From positions 4,139,501-4,203,500 of the forward strand of contig NZ_CP108644.1 of the NCBI RefSeq assembly GCF_041435495.1: DNA of 64,000 bases, written 5' to 3'. Under the pieces are notes generated by a model that did not search any database, had not been told where the DNA came from, and saw only the letters and a list, made by a program, of their open reading frames with translations. Origin of the DNA: Streptomyces sp. NBC_01116. Lineage in GTDB: Bacteria > Actinomycetota > Actinomycetes > Streptomycetales > Streptomycetaceae. Shown here piece after piece: positions 62,707-64,000 of this stretch (its first letter is position 1; every line of letters begins with the position of its first letter). The position numbers and the translations under genes were made by a program.

Positions 62707-62745
62707 TTGCCAGGACGAACATACTCGGTATACATACTCAGTATG
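62707..62745 (+). promoter_or_regulatory. PadR promoter with adjacent 13-bp dyad repeats
   Basis: TTGCCA (62707-62712) and TATACA (62729-62734) are separated by 16 bp; the predicted start is at the ATG, implying a leaderless mRNA. Two abutting 13-bp copies, CATACTCGGTATA (62720-62732) and CATACTCAGTATG (62733-62745), each nearly palindromic, cover the -10 and the start codon. This is a likely autoregulatory PadR operator. Confidence 0.72.
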
Positions 62746-63366
62746 TCCATTCGCCACGGCCTGCTGGCCCTACTGGAGCAGGGTCCCCGTTACGGGTCCC
62801 GGCTCCGCACCGAGTTCGAGTCGCGCACCGGCTCCACCTGGCCCCTGAACGTCGGGCAGGTCTACACGACGCTCAGCCGCCTGGAGCGCGACGGCATGAT
62901 CGTCCAGGAGGGCTCGGACGACGCCGGGCACGACCTCTACGCGATCACCGACGAGGGCCGCACGGAGCTGCGCACCTGGTTCGAGACGCCGGTGGACCGC
63001 ACCAGTCCGCCGCGCGACGAACTGGCCATCAAGCTCGCCATGGCCGTCGGGGCGCCGGGCGTCGACATCCGCGACGTCATCCAGTCCCAGCGGCACCACA
63101 CGCTCAAGGCGATGCAGGACTACACCCGGCTCAAGGCCCAGGCCCTGGCCGACGTCCCGGCCAACCGCGACGAGGTCGCCTGGCTGCTCGTCGTGGAGCA
63201 GCTGATCTTCCAGGCGGAGGCCGAGGCCCGCTGGCTCGACCACTGCGAGTCCCGGCTCGTCCGCCTCGCCGAGGCCGCCGCGACCGAACCCTCCGCCGAA
63301 CCCGGCCCCGCGGCCACACGCGGCCCGGCCCGCTCACTGGCCGGCCGCACCCGGTCCAAGCGCTGA
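62743..63366 (+). CDS. PadR family transcriptional regulator
   Basis: A 207-aa regulator. The winged helix is SIRHGLLALLEQGPRYGSRLRTEFES and VGQVYTTLSRLERDGMIVQE, followed by a PadR C-terminal helical dimerisation domain (~95-180) and a Gly/Ala/Arg tail. ATG 62743 is the last part of a 13-bp operator-like repeat. The following ABC gene is on the same strand 121 bp downstream, a common PadR-ABC pairing, so it probably represses the transporter until a drug or stress ligand binds. Confidence 0.92.
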   Translation: MSIRHGLLALLEQGPRYGSRLRTEFESRTGSTWPLNVGQVYTTLSRLERDGMIVQEGSDDAGHDLYAITDEGRTELRTWFETPVDRTSPPRDELAIKLAMAVGAPGVDIRDVIQSQRHHTLKAMQDYTRLKAQALADVPANRDEVAWLLVVEQLIFQAEAEARWLDHCESRLVRLAEAAATEPSAEPGPAATRGPARSLAGRTRSKR

Positions 63367-63487
63367 CGCCGACGCCCGCCGCACCGGCGGGCACCCGTCC
63401 CGGCACCGCCGCCCGCATCCCCGCCGGCTCCGCCGGCTCCGCCGCCCCTACCCGACCCACGTCGTTCCCAGGGGGGAACCACCCACC

Positions 63488-64000
63488 ATGCCCTCGTACG
63501 CCACACCCCCGCACCCGCCGTCCTCCGGGACGCCCGGCGGCGGCCCCGTACTCGAACTGCGGGCGCTGACCCGTACCCACGGCTCCGGCATCGCCGAGGT
63601 GCACGCCCTGCGCGGGATCCACCTCGCCGTGCACCCGGGCGAACTGGTCGCCGTGATGGGCCCCTCCGGCTCCGGGAAGTCCACCCTGCTGACCCTGGCC
63701 GGCGGGCTCGACACCGCCACCAGCGGCCAGGTCGTCATCGAGGGCCAGGACATCGCCGCCCTCGGCCCCAAGGGCATGGCCGCCCTGCGCCGCCGCAGCG
63801 TCGGCTACGTCTTCCAGGACTACAACCTCATCCCCGCCCTGACCGCCGCCGAGAACATCGCGCTGCCCCGCGAACTCGACGGCGTCTCCGTGCGCAAGGC
63901 CCGCAAGGAGGCCCTCGCCGCGCTGGCCGAGCTGAAGCTGGAGGAGATCGCCGACCGCTTCCCCGACGAGATGTCCGGCGGCCAGCAGCAGCGCGTCGCC
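63488..64000 (+). CDS. ABC transporter ATP-binding protein (LolD/MacB type), cut by window end
   Basis: The first 171 codons of an ATPase that continues past the window. Walker A is GPSGSGKST at 58-66, the Q-loop VFQDYNLIP lies near 116-124, and the signature MSGGQQQRVA is the last visible sequence. A ~20-residue Pro/Gly-rich extension precedes the domain. The sequence is of the LolD/MacB/FtsE group, normally paired with an FtsX-type permease that should follow. The ATG is preceded by GGGGGG. Control by the upstream PadR is likely. Confidence 0.9.
   Translation, partial: MPSYATPPHPPSSGTPGGGPVLELRALTRTHGSGIAEVHALRGIHLAVHPGELVAVMGPSGSGKSTLLTLAGGLDTATSGQVVIEGQDIAALGPKGMAALRRRSVGYVFQDYNLIPALTAAENIALPRELDGVSVRKARKEALAALAELKLEEIADRFPDEMSGGQQQRVA

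Overview
The window is high-GC actinobacterial chromosome, almost certainly Streptomyces. Supporting signs are very strong third-position GC, GTG and TTG starts, a mycothiol-dependent enzyme family, an AfsR-like regulator, divergent Ser/Thr kinases, Streptomyces K15-type DD-transpeptidases and three parS sites (core GTTTCACGTGAAAC). The parS sites place it in the origin-proximal core. There is no prophage, IS element, CRISPR array, rRNA, recognisable tRNA or biosynthetic cluster. About 53 protein genes are supported; two are cut by the window edges.

1-6.8 kb: end of a DUF3686 DNA-repair ATPase, a two-domain RCK/TrkA channel-like protein, trpS behind a ribosome-mediated attenuator (leader peptide with tandem Trp), a luciferase-like monooxygenase with its FMN reductase, and a universal stress protein ending in a 27-bp tandem repeat. 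7-17.4 kb: large AAA/TPR regulator, MerR-PP2C fusion, DrrAB-type ABC exporter, FMN reductase, small membrane proteins, DUF2630 and S4 proteins flanking the first parS. 17.4-28.7 kb: PhoX-type secreted phosphatase with a PHO box, vWA protein, two-component system, metG, Uma2 nuclease-fold protein, L,D-transpeptidase lipoprotein, second parS, aspS.

28.9-45 kb: SpoIIE-type phosphatase/anti-sigma protein, AI-2E permease, pirin, SseB-like protein, FadE-type acyl-CoA dehydrogenase, M18 aminopeptidase, AfsR-like regulator, DUF4232 lipoprotein, thioredoxin-NHL protein, LURP-one protein, third parS, nitrilase. 45-64 kb: mycothiol-dependent isomerase-like protein, GntR-MFS operon, CmtR-like metal sensor with a CDF exporter, tandem K15-type DD-transpeptidases, bkdABC, a DosR-like response regulator next to a PPOX gene carrying a near-perfect Dos box, an aminoglycoside-phosphotransferase fold, two divergent Ser/Thr kinases, a secreted low-complexity protein, and PadR with the start of an ABC transporter.

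The most rewarding signals are regulatory: the trpS attenuator, the Dos box beside its likely regulator, parS sites embedded in hairpins at 3' gene ends, the PHO box, the elongated-spacer MerR promoter in front of the MerR-PP2C fusion, and metal-sensor cysteines at exactly the CmtR positions. Family names rest on motifs read by eye; nothing was searched against a database.
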